Origin: Poa pratensis
Lineage: Eukaryota > Streptophyta > Magnoliopsida > Poales > Poaceae
Assembly (NCBI GenBank): GCA_947311845.1
Contig: CAMZMU010000107.1
Span: 43,446,194 to 43,510,193 of the forward strand
DNA: 64,000 nt
Direction of reading: 5' to 3'
Both the position numbers and the translations under genes were made by a program. Below the pieces are notes generated by a model. It saw only the letters and a program-made list of their open reading frames with translations. It ran no database searches and was not told the origin of the DNA. Shown in pieces: positions 22,829 through 31,602 of this stretch. How positions within the stretch are numbered: the first letter of the stretch is position 1; every line of letters starts with the position of its first letter.

Positions 22829-24517
22829 CTAATCCATATACCACCATCTGCGAATATGACATCGGCTACAGGGCTCCAAAACCTGCAATCTAACACCTGC
22901 AGGAACTCTCTTTGTGATGTATTTGTTCACAGCCTTAACGCTTCTATGAGCCTCCGCTATGCTACTATCCTTCATCCAGCTGCAGCTTTCACTCCTTCCA
23001 ATAATACCACACTTCCTAGGATATGGATACCCAGGGGTTGTGTCTAGTGTGAGGCACTCGAGCGAAGGAGCGCTCTCGACGATATATATCACAAACTGAA
23101 TTAGGTTCTTATTTGAATGAAAACCTGTTATCATCACCTGTCTGAGGCGATCATATCGGCACTGTGGCGTCCCTCTCATAGAATTAGCATTGTTGCCTCC
23201 GAGAACTGAATCGCCGTGCCTTAAAATATCCTTACCTACCTGGATATATATGTACGATCAATCACCATTAATACCACTGTTTCATTTATAACCACGGTCA
23301 TATCAAAGATGTTTAGCTCTGATAGATATGTCTTACATGAAAGATGAAAGAATCCAAGGCCGGAGAAGCATCAAGAAAGGAAACCAGGGACAGGACATCA
23401 AATTTGAAGGCTGGTTCAGGACATTGGATGTTAATTTCCAATTTCTTGAGACAGGGGAACTTGGATACCAGCATTGGAGTGTTGAAATTCTGAAGAGCGA
23501 CAAGTCCAAATATTAGTAGTGCCTTTTGTTCTTCAAATATATACTCCCTCCGTTCCTAAATGTAAGATGTTTTAGCCTTTTTTTACCCACACGTATCTAG
23601 TCATGGTTTAATGCAAGATTCACATGAATCTTGCACTAAAACATGTCTAGATACATGTGGGTCAGAAAATGCTAAAACATCTTACATTTAGAAACGGAGG
23701 GAGTACGTGCTGTATCCACTGTTCACTATCATTTCAATAGAAACCGACGTGTAAAGTATGCTGGTCTAATATAAATTACACAGGGAAAATATATAGTTCT
23801 CTTGACATATATTAGTTCCTTATTCGAACAACTATTCTTATCTTTAATATTTTTACGTAGAAAAAGACTGCAAAAAACATGTAATTGTAGCCGCTCTTAA
23901 GTAATGGCCCATTTAAATTAAATCAAAGAAAATTATGTGCTCGCATATCTATCATTGTAGCGTTCAATCTAAAATTAGGAAACATTGTTGAGAAATTTCA
24001 GATAACTGTGCACTGATAGAGGATTAGCACCACTAGAAAATTATGAATAAGGAAATGGTGAAATAGCATGTAAGAAGCATATTCTTTAAGCATGAACACC
24101 AAATAGTTCTAAGTTATATAGGAGAAATAAGTATATATGAGATCAAGCCTGAATATCTCCAACCCAATGCCAGAGTGCTTCCCAAGAATGTGGTCGACTA
24201 TAGTGATGAGAGAGATGTCTATATCGTTAGATTTCTTTCCGGTCAACCCAAGCGTTGTCGTGTTGAGCGTGAGGTTGGAATAGCATCTCCAGGCACGCAG
24301 AAACACATGAGACACACATGCAGCACGAGCAGCATCTTTCACTGGCAAGAGAGAATGTATAAGGTGTACAATGTCCTGCAGAACCAAGGTTGAAAAGTTC
24401 GACGGTTAAGATCGTAACTACGGAGTAGAATAGTTGAGTACCAGGAAATTAATGCATATACCAGAGGGAGTCTCTCAAACACAGATTCACGTTGTTTGCA
24501 GCCTGATCTACTAGTAC
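22829..24517 (-). pseudogene. F-box/LRR/FBD gene remnant
   Basis: Four recognisable pieces lie in order on the minus strand. 24517-24462 and 24375-24109 together encode an F-box split by an intron (FERLPL, then DIVHLIHSLLPVKDAARAAC, then FLRAWRCYSNL). 23489-23337 is an LRR exon (NFNTPMLVSKFPCLKKLEI) with clean splice signals. 23219-22829 is an FBD-type C-terminus (RLRQVMITGFHSNKNL ... SAPSLECLTLDTT ... VLEPCSRCH). Such proteins normally have about 400-500 residues and act as substrate-recognition subunits of SCF ubiquitin ligases. Here most of the LRR region between the second and third pieces is missing, the second piece runs into a stop at 24109, a Stowaway MITE lies in the gap, and the last splice is out of phase by one base. 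It is most likely a broken gene. Confidence 0.75.
23544..23703. mobile_element. Stowaway MITE (160 bp)
   Basis: CTCCCTCCGTTCCTAAATGT is inverted at the right end as ACATTTAGAAACGGAGGGAG, and the element is flanked by TA on both sides. Near-complete internal inverted symmetry is typical of Triticeae Stowaway. It lies within the F-box remnant. Confidence 0.92.
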
Positions 24518-24651
24518 CTGCAATGAAACGGGCCTCGTCAGTACTACCTCGAACCAATCTTGCAGCAGAGCAGACACAAACTTAGGAGCTTTTTTCCTTT
24601 TTTCTAAACTTGTTTTCGCCCCTGTAATTACGCCTGTACATACCCCATATA

Positions 24652-24971
24652 TGTTATGTGCCCACCGTCACATGGGCCGAGAGATGGACCGGGCCAACGG
24701 TCTCAACGCACACAAGGGCGAGCCAGCGCTACACAATTGTTCCCTTGTACTCACTGGGCTACATAAGAGGAGGGGAGATGACGCACGGCATCGGTATCGA
24801 AGAACAGAAGACATGGCTCTCCTCTTGTATCCCCTTGCTGGAACTCCTCCTCCCACCTTGGCTCTCGATTCCTCCCTCCTTCTTGCTGTCCGAACTTGTA
24901 TCTTGAACCAGATCCTGTATCCAGTACTTGATATCGTGTGAGATAATCGAATCTAGAGTTAAGGTGTGACA
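24652..24971 (+). repeat. 5-prime LTR of the 24652-28381 element
   Basis: 320 bp, starts TGTTATGTGCCC and ends GGTGTGACA. It differs from the 3-prime copy at T/C near 24655, T/C near 24738 and T/C near 24813. Confidence 0.95.
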
Positions 24972-24974
24972 TTC

Positions 24975-24987
24975 TGGTATCAGAGCC
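24975..24987 (+). promoter_or_regulatory. Primer-binding site
   Basis: TGGTATCAGAGCC, three bases after the 5-prime LTR, is complementary to the 3-prime end of plant initiator methionine tRNA. Confidence 0.9.
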
Positions 24988-25054
24988 TCCTCACCACACT
25001 TCCCCAAAAATTTCACCAAATTTTGGCACCACGCAACCGCGAGCTCCAAAAATC

Positions 25055-25996
25055 ATGGACGAAATCGACCTCAAGGATCAGCTAGCCGCTCTCTTGAAGG
25101 AGATCCGGGCTCAGACGGCGAAGGTGGAGGTCATCTCCGCCACGTTGGACCGGATCACCGCCAAGTCGGATTGGGTCACCGTCAAGCCTGTCACCGCCCT
25201 CGCTGCAAGCTCGACCGCAGCGGCGACTTCCATGGTGAGCCCCCTGGACGTCCATGACGTGGTGCCGCCCTCTAGCGGTCAGTTCTCGGTGTCGTCATCG
25301 TCACTGGCCACGTCTGCTACAAACAGCGTGGTGTCCACCGAGCTCGCCAACGACAACGATGCCGGCGAGCACTGCGACGACTCCAAGCCTTCACCCACAG
25401 CCGAGCTCGTCGCCGTGTCGGCAAGGACGGCAGCGGAGTCCTCCACGGTCACTCCTGCTGGCGTAACAAGCATCATCCCTGTGGCGCCCATGACCTGTTC
25501 GACAGAATGTCCAAGCAGCGACGCCATTGAGTTGACGCCTGCTTCCACCCCAGCAGCAGCGCTGATGCCCTCCACGGCTACCGTCGACGGCATCCCTGTG
25601 CTCACTGCCGCAGCAGCAAGTGACGAAACCTTCACCGACAAGGCCACCAAGGGTGCAGCGTCCATGCTCACCAACTCATCGCCGGGAAGCACACACAGCG
25701 GAGTTTATGCTTCGGCGTTTGTGTTCATCCCTTCTGCGCCAACGTCTTTATCCTTGGCTTCTACTGCTCCGACACCTTGGCCGCCTCCTTATCAGTACTT
25801 GAGCGGTTGTGATAGCAGCAAGTCACGACCGGCACCGTGGCCGTCGTTTGGCGACCTGCCTGGAGGCATGCACCTCCCTGAACCAAGGCCACGGCTTCAA
25901 AAATCTGAGGAAGGTATATTGAGTGGCCTGATTAACAGAGGTACAAGGGTGTTTAAGCTATGGGCCAATCCTGGATTTGAGTTCCTATTATTTTGA
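25055..25996 (+). CDS. ORF1 of the non-autonomous LTR element (gag-like position, function unknown)
   Basis: 313 residues from ATG, starting MDEIDLKDQLAALLKEIRAQ. The first 45 residues look like an amphipathic coiled coil, then a long S/T/A/P-rich low-complexity part follows (residues about 50-230), then PWPPPYQYLSG and a short end. The position just after the primer-binding site is where gag normally lies, and a coiled-coil N-terminus occurs in some gag proteins, but there is no zinc knuckle and no recognisable capsid core. The 3-prime end overlaps the next frame by about 20 bases; the next frame is offset by +1. It may be a degenerate gag or a separate protein. Confidence 0.7.
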   Translation: MDEIDLKDQLAALLKEIRAQTAKVEVISATLDRITAKSDWVTVKPVTALAASSTAAATSMVSPLDVHDVVPPSSGQFSVSSSSLATSATNSVVSTELANDNDAGEHCDDSKPSPTAELVAVSARTAAESSTVTPAGVTSIIPVAPMTCSTECPSSDAIELTPASTPAAALMPSTATVDGIPVLTAAAASDETFTDKATKGAASMLTNSSPGSTHSGVYASAFVFIPSAPTSLSLASTAPTPWPPPYQYLSGCDSSKSRPAPWPSFGDLPGGMHLPEPRPRLQKSEEGILSGLINRGTRVFKLWANPGFEFLLF

Positions 25997-28316
25997 CACA
26001 ACTAGTGAAAAGGTAGCTCCATGGTTATCTGAAGACAACCAGACTGCAGTACAATACTTCGATGATTCAGGGTCTGGTGGTCTGCATCCGTCAAGTTTTG
26101 CATTATTCCAGTGGGAAATTGCTTGGCAAATTGAGGGAAGTGCAAATTATGCAAGTAACAATCGGACACTGGAGTCACTACAGAGGCATACTTCATTCTC
26201 TATTGGGAATTATTTTGGAGTGGAGTGGTTCAATGGTGTTCTGTTGCAAGCTGATCTTCTCTCCCAGATTATTGGACATGTTACCTTGTGTGGTTTTGAG
26301 CTGCTCCAATGGCAGATTGCAAGGTCACGTCTATTGCAGTGCTCTGAAATTACTAGGGCAGGTGCGGTTCTGCATGATGCTACTGGATTGCAGAGTCTAT
26401 CAGCTGTTTTGCGATTGTTCAGAGTGTTAGAGTGGAAAGGAATGAATCATGTGGCTGATAATTGCAAAAGATTGAGTCAAGACTGGTACCATACAGTGCA
26501 ATCAGCTAGAGCTCACTTTTCACATCAACCATCAATAGTACTCACAATCATATGGATCGTACAGAGTAAAGCTCAAGTTTCAGGAAGGGGTAGGATGTGC
26601 TTAAGCAAGACGTGCTACGGCAAACTGCTGTTCAAGATGTTCCTGCAAACTGCTGTGCAAACCGATGTGCGGGATACTCCCTCCCGTGGAGATCAACCAT
26701 CCGTTAACTGTTTGGAAACATGCCTCGACTCCATCCATCTGTGTACCTTGCCAATGCATGTGGATGTTGACATGGTGAAGTCGCTACAGCTGGACACTGG
26801 GCAAGTAGCGTTGTGTGCTTCCTCACTTCCTTGCGTAGAGAATATTGAAGCTGAGGTTCTCTCTATGGTCGCCATTATCCCTGATGACATTGGAGCTGAC
26901 CAGCGACCACCGTGGCCTCCACCGGATCTCAGGGTTTTGTGCTCAATCGATATTCACATTTTGCAGCTGACCAAGGCAATCCTGGAAGCTCATTCAAGTG
27001 GTTATGCTCCCAGTTTTCTGGAGATTTATTTGGTGAAGGAGGAAAACCAACAAATACCATGCTTATGCGAAGTGATTCCAGGTGCTATACTTTATGGTCC
27101 TGATTATTTCCGATGGGAAATTGCATGGGTTCTAGTAGTTTCATCTTGTGCGCATACAAACGTTGGTAAAGCTTCAGATCTTACAGATGCAACTATTACA
27201 AGTGCATCAGATGCATATGCTAAAGCTTGGGAACGTCTTAAAGGTCCATCAGATCTGGAGTACTATTTAGAAGCTCACTACTGCCATGATGTGCAACTGC
27301 AAACGCCTGTGTCAGATACTCCTATTGGGCTCAAGGAAATTCTTGCTTATTCTGTAAACGAAGAGGAGCTTGGTATTCACTGGATGGTTGCATTTGTTAA
27401 TGACCAATCTCAGGTGGCTTTCAGTACATTCTCAGATGGACCGGTAAATCCATGTTTTCGGTGGCGGCAGATTCTTGTTCAGCTGAATTACCACGACCAA
27501 GACATTAGCATGGACAGTGTATACCAGTTTGGTACGAAAACATTCAAACGGGCTTGGTATGTTGAATCACCTTACATCATATATCTGCTCGTTGGTGTTT
27601 CTGCACGCTCTCCGCAAATCTCGATGTCTGCTGTCACCTTGCCTGATTCCATTACAGTCGGACTGCCGGATGAAGATGATCACGGCTATTGCTTATGCTG
27701 GGATCTTGGAGGGTCTACATTGTTTTTGTTTCCGGCACTGGACAGACGAGTGACCTTGGGCAAAAGGAGGTGTGCCCTAATCTCAGTTGTTTGCCATTTC
27801 AATCAGGAGAGATCGGTTGCTTGCATTGACTACCTGTCCTCCCATGGACTCAAGATACAACACACTCCATGGGATCCCGGTGTTCGTGATGCTGCACATT
27901 ATGCACACAGTTTTCTGATGCTACGGCTCAAGCATGGTGAACTAATTCAGTGGCTGGCAAATGGTCTCTTGGATGCCTATCGGATTTGGTGGGCACCTGT
28001 TATCTTGCTTGTTTTTGTTGATTGCGGCTTGAGGGCAAGCCGGAGGTTAAGGAGGGGGGAATGTCATGTGCCCACCGTCACATGGGCCGAGAGATGGACC
28101 GGGCCAACGGTCTCAACGCACACAAGGGCGAGCCAGCGCTACACAACTGTTCCCTTGTACTCACTGGGCTACATAAGAGGAGGGGAGATGACGCACGGCA
28201 TCGGTATCGAAGAACAGAAGACACGGCTCTCCTCTTGTATCCCCTTGCTGGAACTCCTCCTCCCACCTTGGCTCTCGATTCCTCCCTCCTTCTTGCTGTC
28301 CGAACTTGTATCTTGA
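25977..28316 (+). CDS. ORF2 of the non-autonomous LTR element (unknown protein, repeats of an FxWEIAW-like motif)
   Basis: An uninterrupted frame of about 780 codons begins in the ORF1 overlap and runs into the 3-prime LTR, the last 85 or so codons being LTR sequence. The frame has no ATG at its beginning (the first is near 26440), so expression would need a +1 shift from ORF1, splicing, or reflects a frame mutation. I find no retroviral enzyme motifs. A degenerate motif recurs: FALFQWEIAWQI near 26100, FELLQWQIARSR near 26300, DYFRWEIAWVL near 27105 and CFRWRQILVQL near 27455. Near the end is a TPWDPGV phrase. The length of an open frame in an element with almost identical LTRs suggests recent coding constraint, or simply youth. 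Function unknown. Confidence 0.65.
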   Translation: MSSYYFDTTSEKVAPWLSEDNQTAVQYFDDSGSGGLHPSSFALFQWEIAWQIEGSANYASNNRTLESLQRHTSFSIGNYFGVEWFNGVLLQADLLSQIIGHVTLCGFELLQWQIARSRLLQCSEITRAGAVLHDATGLQSLSAVLRLFRVLEWKGMNHVADNCKRLSQDWYHTVQSARAHFSHQPSIVLTIIWIVQSKAQVSGRGRMCLSKTCYGKLLFKMFLQTAVQTDVRDTPSRGDQPSVNCLETCLDSIHLCTLPMHVDVDMVKSLQLDTGQVALCASSLPCVENIEAEVLSMVAIIPDDIGADQRPPWPPPDLRVLCSIDIHILQLTKAILEAHSSGYAPSFLEIYLVKEENQQIPCLCEVIPGAILYGPDYFRWEIAWVLVVSSCAHTNVGKASDLTDATITSASDAYAKAWERLKGPSDLEYYLEAHYCHDVQLQTPVSDTPIGLKEILAYSVNEEELGIHWMVAFVNDQSQVAFSTFSDGPVNPCFRWRQILVQLNYHDQDISMDSVYQFGTKTFKRAWYVESPYIIYLLVGVSARSPQISMSAVTLPDSITVGLPDEDDHGYCLCWDLGGSTLFLFPALDRRVTLGKRRCALISVVCHFNQERSVACIDYLSSHGLKIQHTPWDPGVRDAAHYAHSFLMLRLKHGELIQWLANGLLDAYRIWWAPVILLVFVDCGLRASRRLRRGECHVPTVTWAERWTGPTVSTHTRASQRYTTVPLYSLGYIRGGEMTHGIGIEEQKTRLSSCIPLLELLLPPWLSIPPSFLLSELVS
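28050..28061 (+). promoter_or_regulatory. Polypurine tract
   Basis: AAGGAGGGGGGA sits directly before the 3-prime LTR, the normal place for the plus-strand primer of reverse transcription. Confidence 0.85.
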
Positions 28317-28381
28317 ACCAGATCCTGTATCCAGTACTTGATATCGTGTGAGATAATCGAATCTAGAGTTAAGGTGTGACA
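28062..28381 (+). repeat. 3-prime LTR of the 24652-28381 element
   Basis: 320 bp, starts TGTCATGTGCCC and ends GGTGTGACA, followed by the ATATA target duplication. Confidence 0.95.
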
Positions 28382-28508
28382 ATATATAATTATAAAAATT
28401 GCAGTGGAAAACTGGAAATCTTTCCCACTGTTTGTCCCTCCAAAAAGAAAACTTGCAGCAGAGCAGAGCAACTTGAAAGTGGAAATATGCTATTGTGTAC
28501 TGGTGCTG

Positions 28509-31366
28509 ATGGAGGCAGGTAAGAGCGCTCCCGCGACCCAGCTCCCTCCGCCGCCGCCACCCCCACCGCCGCCGCGCACCCTCCCCCCTCCACCTTTCAA
28601 GCCGACCATCCTAGCCCCCCAAGCCCCATGGTTCCTCTCCCCTACCCAGCGCTCCACCATCCTCGCTTCGCGTCTCGTGTCCCTCTCCTCGAGCTCGCAG
28701 ATCCAGAGCACGCCGCCGTCCGAGTCCGATCTGGGATCCCCGCGCCCCGACGCCACGTCCGCCCAGGCCGTTACTCCCCCACCCCCTATCCGTTCGGTGG
28801 TCGTTGCGTCTTCTCGCAGTCTTCAAGGCGAGGACGTTTCGTCTCCGGCCGTTTCGGGCGACGATGCTGGGTGGGAGACGGTGGGCTCGAAGAAACACCC
28901 GCGCAGGCGTCAAGACGCGCCTCTTCGGCGCCACGGGCAGCAGGCGAGCAGGCGGGGAGACAAGCAGGCCTCCGACCGCGAGCTGGCCTTCAAAAGGCGC
29001 ACTTGGGGCCGCTGCTTCCGATGCCTCGAGCGCGACCACCGCGTCGCCCACTGCCGCAACCCCTTCCGATGCCTCTCCTGCGACAAGCTCGGGCATAAGG
29101 CTCGGGACTGCACCGCCGCACCTCCGCCGCCTCCTCCTCCCCGCGCCGCCACTTCCTCCGGGCTACGCCGCGCGGGTGACCGTCGTTCCTGGGCTGGTGT
29201 TGCTGCGGGTTCATCTTCCTCTCCGCCCACGGCAGTCCGTGAGCCTCTACGCCGCTCCGTCGCTCCCATGGCGACCCAAGGCTTTGGTGCTCCGGCCTCC
29301 CGTCCCGAGGAAGATGCGTGCATCATCCCGGCCACCTTTGAGATCGACCGCGACCGCCGCGACTGGGAAGCCACGGCCGCCATCGCCTGGTCTGTCGACG
29401 CGCCTACGCCGGTGTCCGCTGCCGAGGTCGCCAAGATGCTAGTTTTCAGGTTCGACCTCCACCGCCGTGACCTGGTGGTGAGCCCTCACTTCCCGGAAGA
29501 GTTCTTGGTCAAGTTCGAGACCAAGGACATGTGCGACAAGGTGCTGCGCAAGGGGCGGGTCAAGGCCGACGACGGCACTATCGTCTTCATCCGTCCATGG
29601 CGCCCGCTTGCACATGCCCTGGGCGCGGTGCTGCCGTTTCGCGTCCACCTCGAGCTGGAGAACCTGCCGGCCTTCGCTTGGACTCCGGCCATCGTCGACC
29701 GGCTCATCTCGCGCCGTTGCTCCCTCCATCGCATCGACGACCACTCTGCGCTCATGACCGTCACCTCCACCCTCGGGCTCTGGGCATGGACGGCCAATCC
29801 TAGTGCTATCCCCAAGGTCCTTTGGGTGACCTTCACGACGCGCTCTCCGGACGCCAAGGTCTCGATCGCTGAGGTCCCCCGGAGCACCGCAAGCGTGGCG
29901 CCACCTACAAGGTGCTCGTCCACCTCGACAAGGTTGAAGACTACAACGCCGCCCCAAGTGAACCTGTGCTTCTTCCCTCCGGTGGATACGCTCCGTATCT
30001 TCCTCCCACGGAGTCCTTCACCTGGGTGCTTGGCTCCGTCGACGGAGCGCCTCCGCCCGCTGCACCGGTCGTTGTGCCTAAGGAGTTCGACTCCAGAGGC
30101 TCAGGTGCGGCCTCTCGTCTGTTGGGACCTGCCCGTGGCGGCGGCCGTCGTAGCTGCAAAGAGCGCAGGGACAGAGGCCCTCGCCGCGACCAAGACGATG
30201 ATGAGGACCGCGACAAGGAGGGGGCTGGGCGCGACCGTGTGCGCCTTTCTGATCGCGGGATTGCGGACGGTCGTGGGGCCCCAAAGCGTGCCCGTACACG
30301 CTCGCCTCGTCGCCGTTCTGGAGGTGGGCGACGCGACGGTCAACGCCGCCACAAGGGCTCCCCGCAGCCATCTACTGTTTTTCACAGCCTCGACGTCGTC
30401 TCCATGGTCGAGGACAAGCTCCGCGCCTCCTTTGGCTCCAAGGAGGTCGCGCGTCGCGCCGCCGAGCGTGCGGAAATCACGATGGAGGCGGAGGAGCTGC
30501 GCAACCTCATTGCGCAGTCGACGTCTGTGGGGTTTGAAACCCGGGACGACATGGAGGGAGTCACCCTCGACAACGCGCCTCTGCCACCGACGTCGGAGCT
30601 GGCGTCTTCGCCTGTGCGCCGCGCCCGCTCCCGGTCGCCAAGGCCGACCCAGACGTCGCCACCGCGGGACTTCTCCCTGTCGCAGCTCTCCGCGGGGACG
30701 CCTCCTGTGCGCACTCCACTCCTGCCTACGTCGCCGTCCACTCCAAGGGCGTCACCTGGCCGTGTTTCGCCGTCCCCTGCCTCGGGTTTTGACATGATCA
30801 CGCCCCCTGCCAGGACGGCACCTGAACTTCATATGGTGTGCTCCGCGCCGCCCGTGCCGCCCATGCCGACCCCCCAGCCAGATGTGGTGACGCCTGCTGC
30901 TACCGCAACCTTGGAGGGGTTCCTTGCTGAGATCACCAGGCCTGTGCCGCCTCCGCTACTTGAGCTCCTCGCTTCCCCGGCGCCTCAGAAGTCTGCGCGT
31001 TCATCGCCCACTTTCTCCCTTGCAAACCCTCGCCAAAGTGCACGGATTGCAAAGAAAAAGGCAAAGAAGCTTGCTGATGCTGCTGCTCAGCCCACGCGCA
31101 AGGCCGTCTCCAAGAAGAAAGTGAAGACGGCAGATGCTACTGTCCTGGCCGTGCGCGAACTGCTCGCCAAGGTTTGTGGCCTCATGGACAAGGATGCTTG
31201 CTTCGATGACACTGCCCAGGCCGCCTACATCGACATGTTTGCGGGACCCCTTGCTGCTCCCGTGATTGCTGCGATAGAGAAGCTCGTCAAGAACATCCAG
31301 AAGGTGAAGAAGGCACAGCTCAAGAAAATCAACGCTGCTGTGTCTCCCCTGGTTGCTGATGTGTAG
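28509..31366 (+). pseudogene. LINE ORF1 (RNA-binding, two CCHC knuckles), one frameshift
   Basis: From ATG at 28509 the frame runs through a proline-rich N-terminus and two zinc knuckles of CX2CX4HX4C type (CFRCLERDHRVAHC and CLSCDKLGHKARDC, about 29013-29113). It then enters a region resembling the DUF4283/RRM-like domain of plant LINE ORF1 (LVVSPHFPEEFLVKFET ... LGLWAWTA). Near 29875, in a C-run, one base appears to be missing; the protein-like sequence continues in the next frame (LVHLDKVEDYNAAP) from about 29912 to a stop at 31364-31366. The total would be about 950 residues. ORF1 proteins coat LINE RNA. The C-terminal half is S/R- and K-rich, including RSARIAKKKAKKL. The single break in an otherwise open frame suggests recent inactivation or a sequence error. 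Confidence 0.8.
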
Positions 31367-31602
31367 ACGCGCGTTGCGCCCCGTCTCGTTCCTGGCGCCT
31401 CAAGCCTGGAATATGTTGCTCTGCCTGATGTTCTTGGGTGTCTGTGTGCCTGACGTCTTGTGCACTTGCTGTGCTTGGTCGTTGCGCTGCCTTTGTCACT
31501 GCAAAAAGCCTACCTCTCCTAGGTCGAGGCTCCGTTTCAGAATAAAAGTTCGTTTCAGTTCCGTCTACGGCAGCACTTCTGTGTTTTTGCTTTGTTTTCG
31601 AT

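Larger units (their letters stand above)
24652..28381 (+). mobile_element. Non-autonomous LTR retrotransposon with novel-looking ORFs (3,730 bp)
   Basis: Two 320-bp LTRs (24652-24971 and 28062-28381) differ at only three positions by eye. They begin TGT and end ACA, and the element is flanked by ATATA on both sides (24647-24651, 28382-28386). The primer-binding site TGGTATCAGAGCC matches initiator methionine tRNA, and the polypurine tract AAGGAGGGGGGA sits next to the 3-prime LTR. At a rate of 1.3e-8 per site per year, about 0.9 percent divergence would mean roughly 0.4 million years. The 3.1 kb interior holds two long overlapping frames and shows none of the protease, integrase, RT or RNase H motifs, so the element must depend on enzymes from another family. 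Confidence 0.92.

Noticed and set aside
30100..30797. Continuation of the first LINE ORF1 frame to 30797
   Set aside because: Protein-like sequence has already moved to the next frame near 29875; the continuation is arginine-rich noise.
28910..30801. Several long minus-strand frames within LINE ORF1
   Set aside because: Shadows of a GC-rich coding region; no domains and no splice support.
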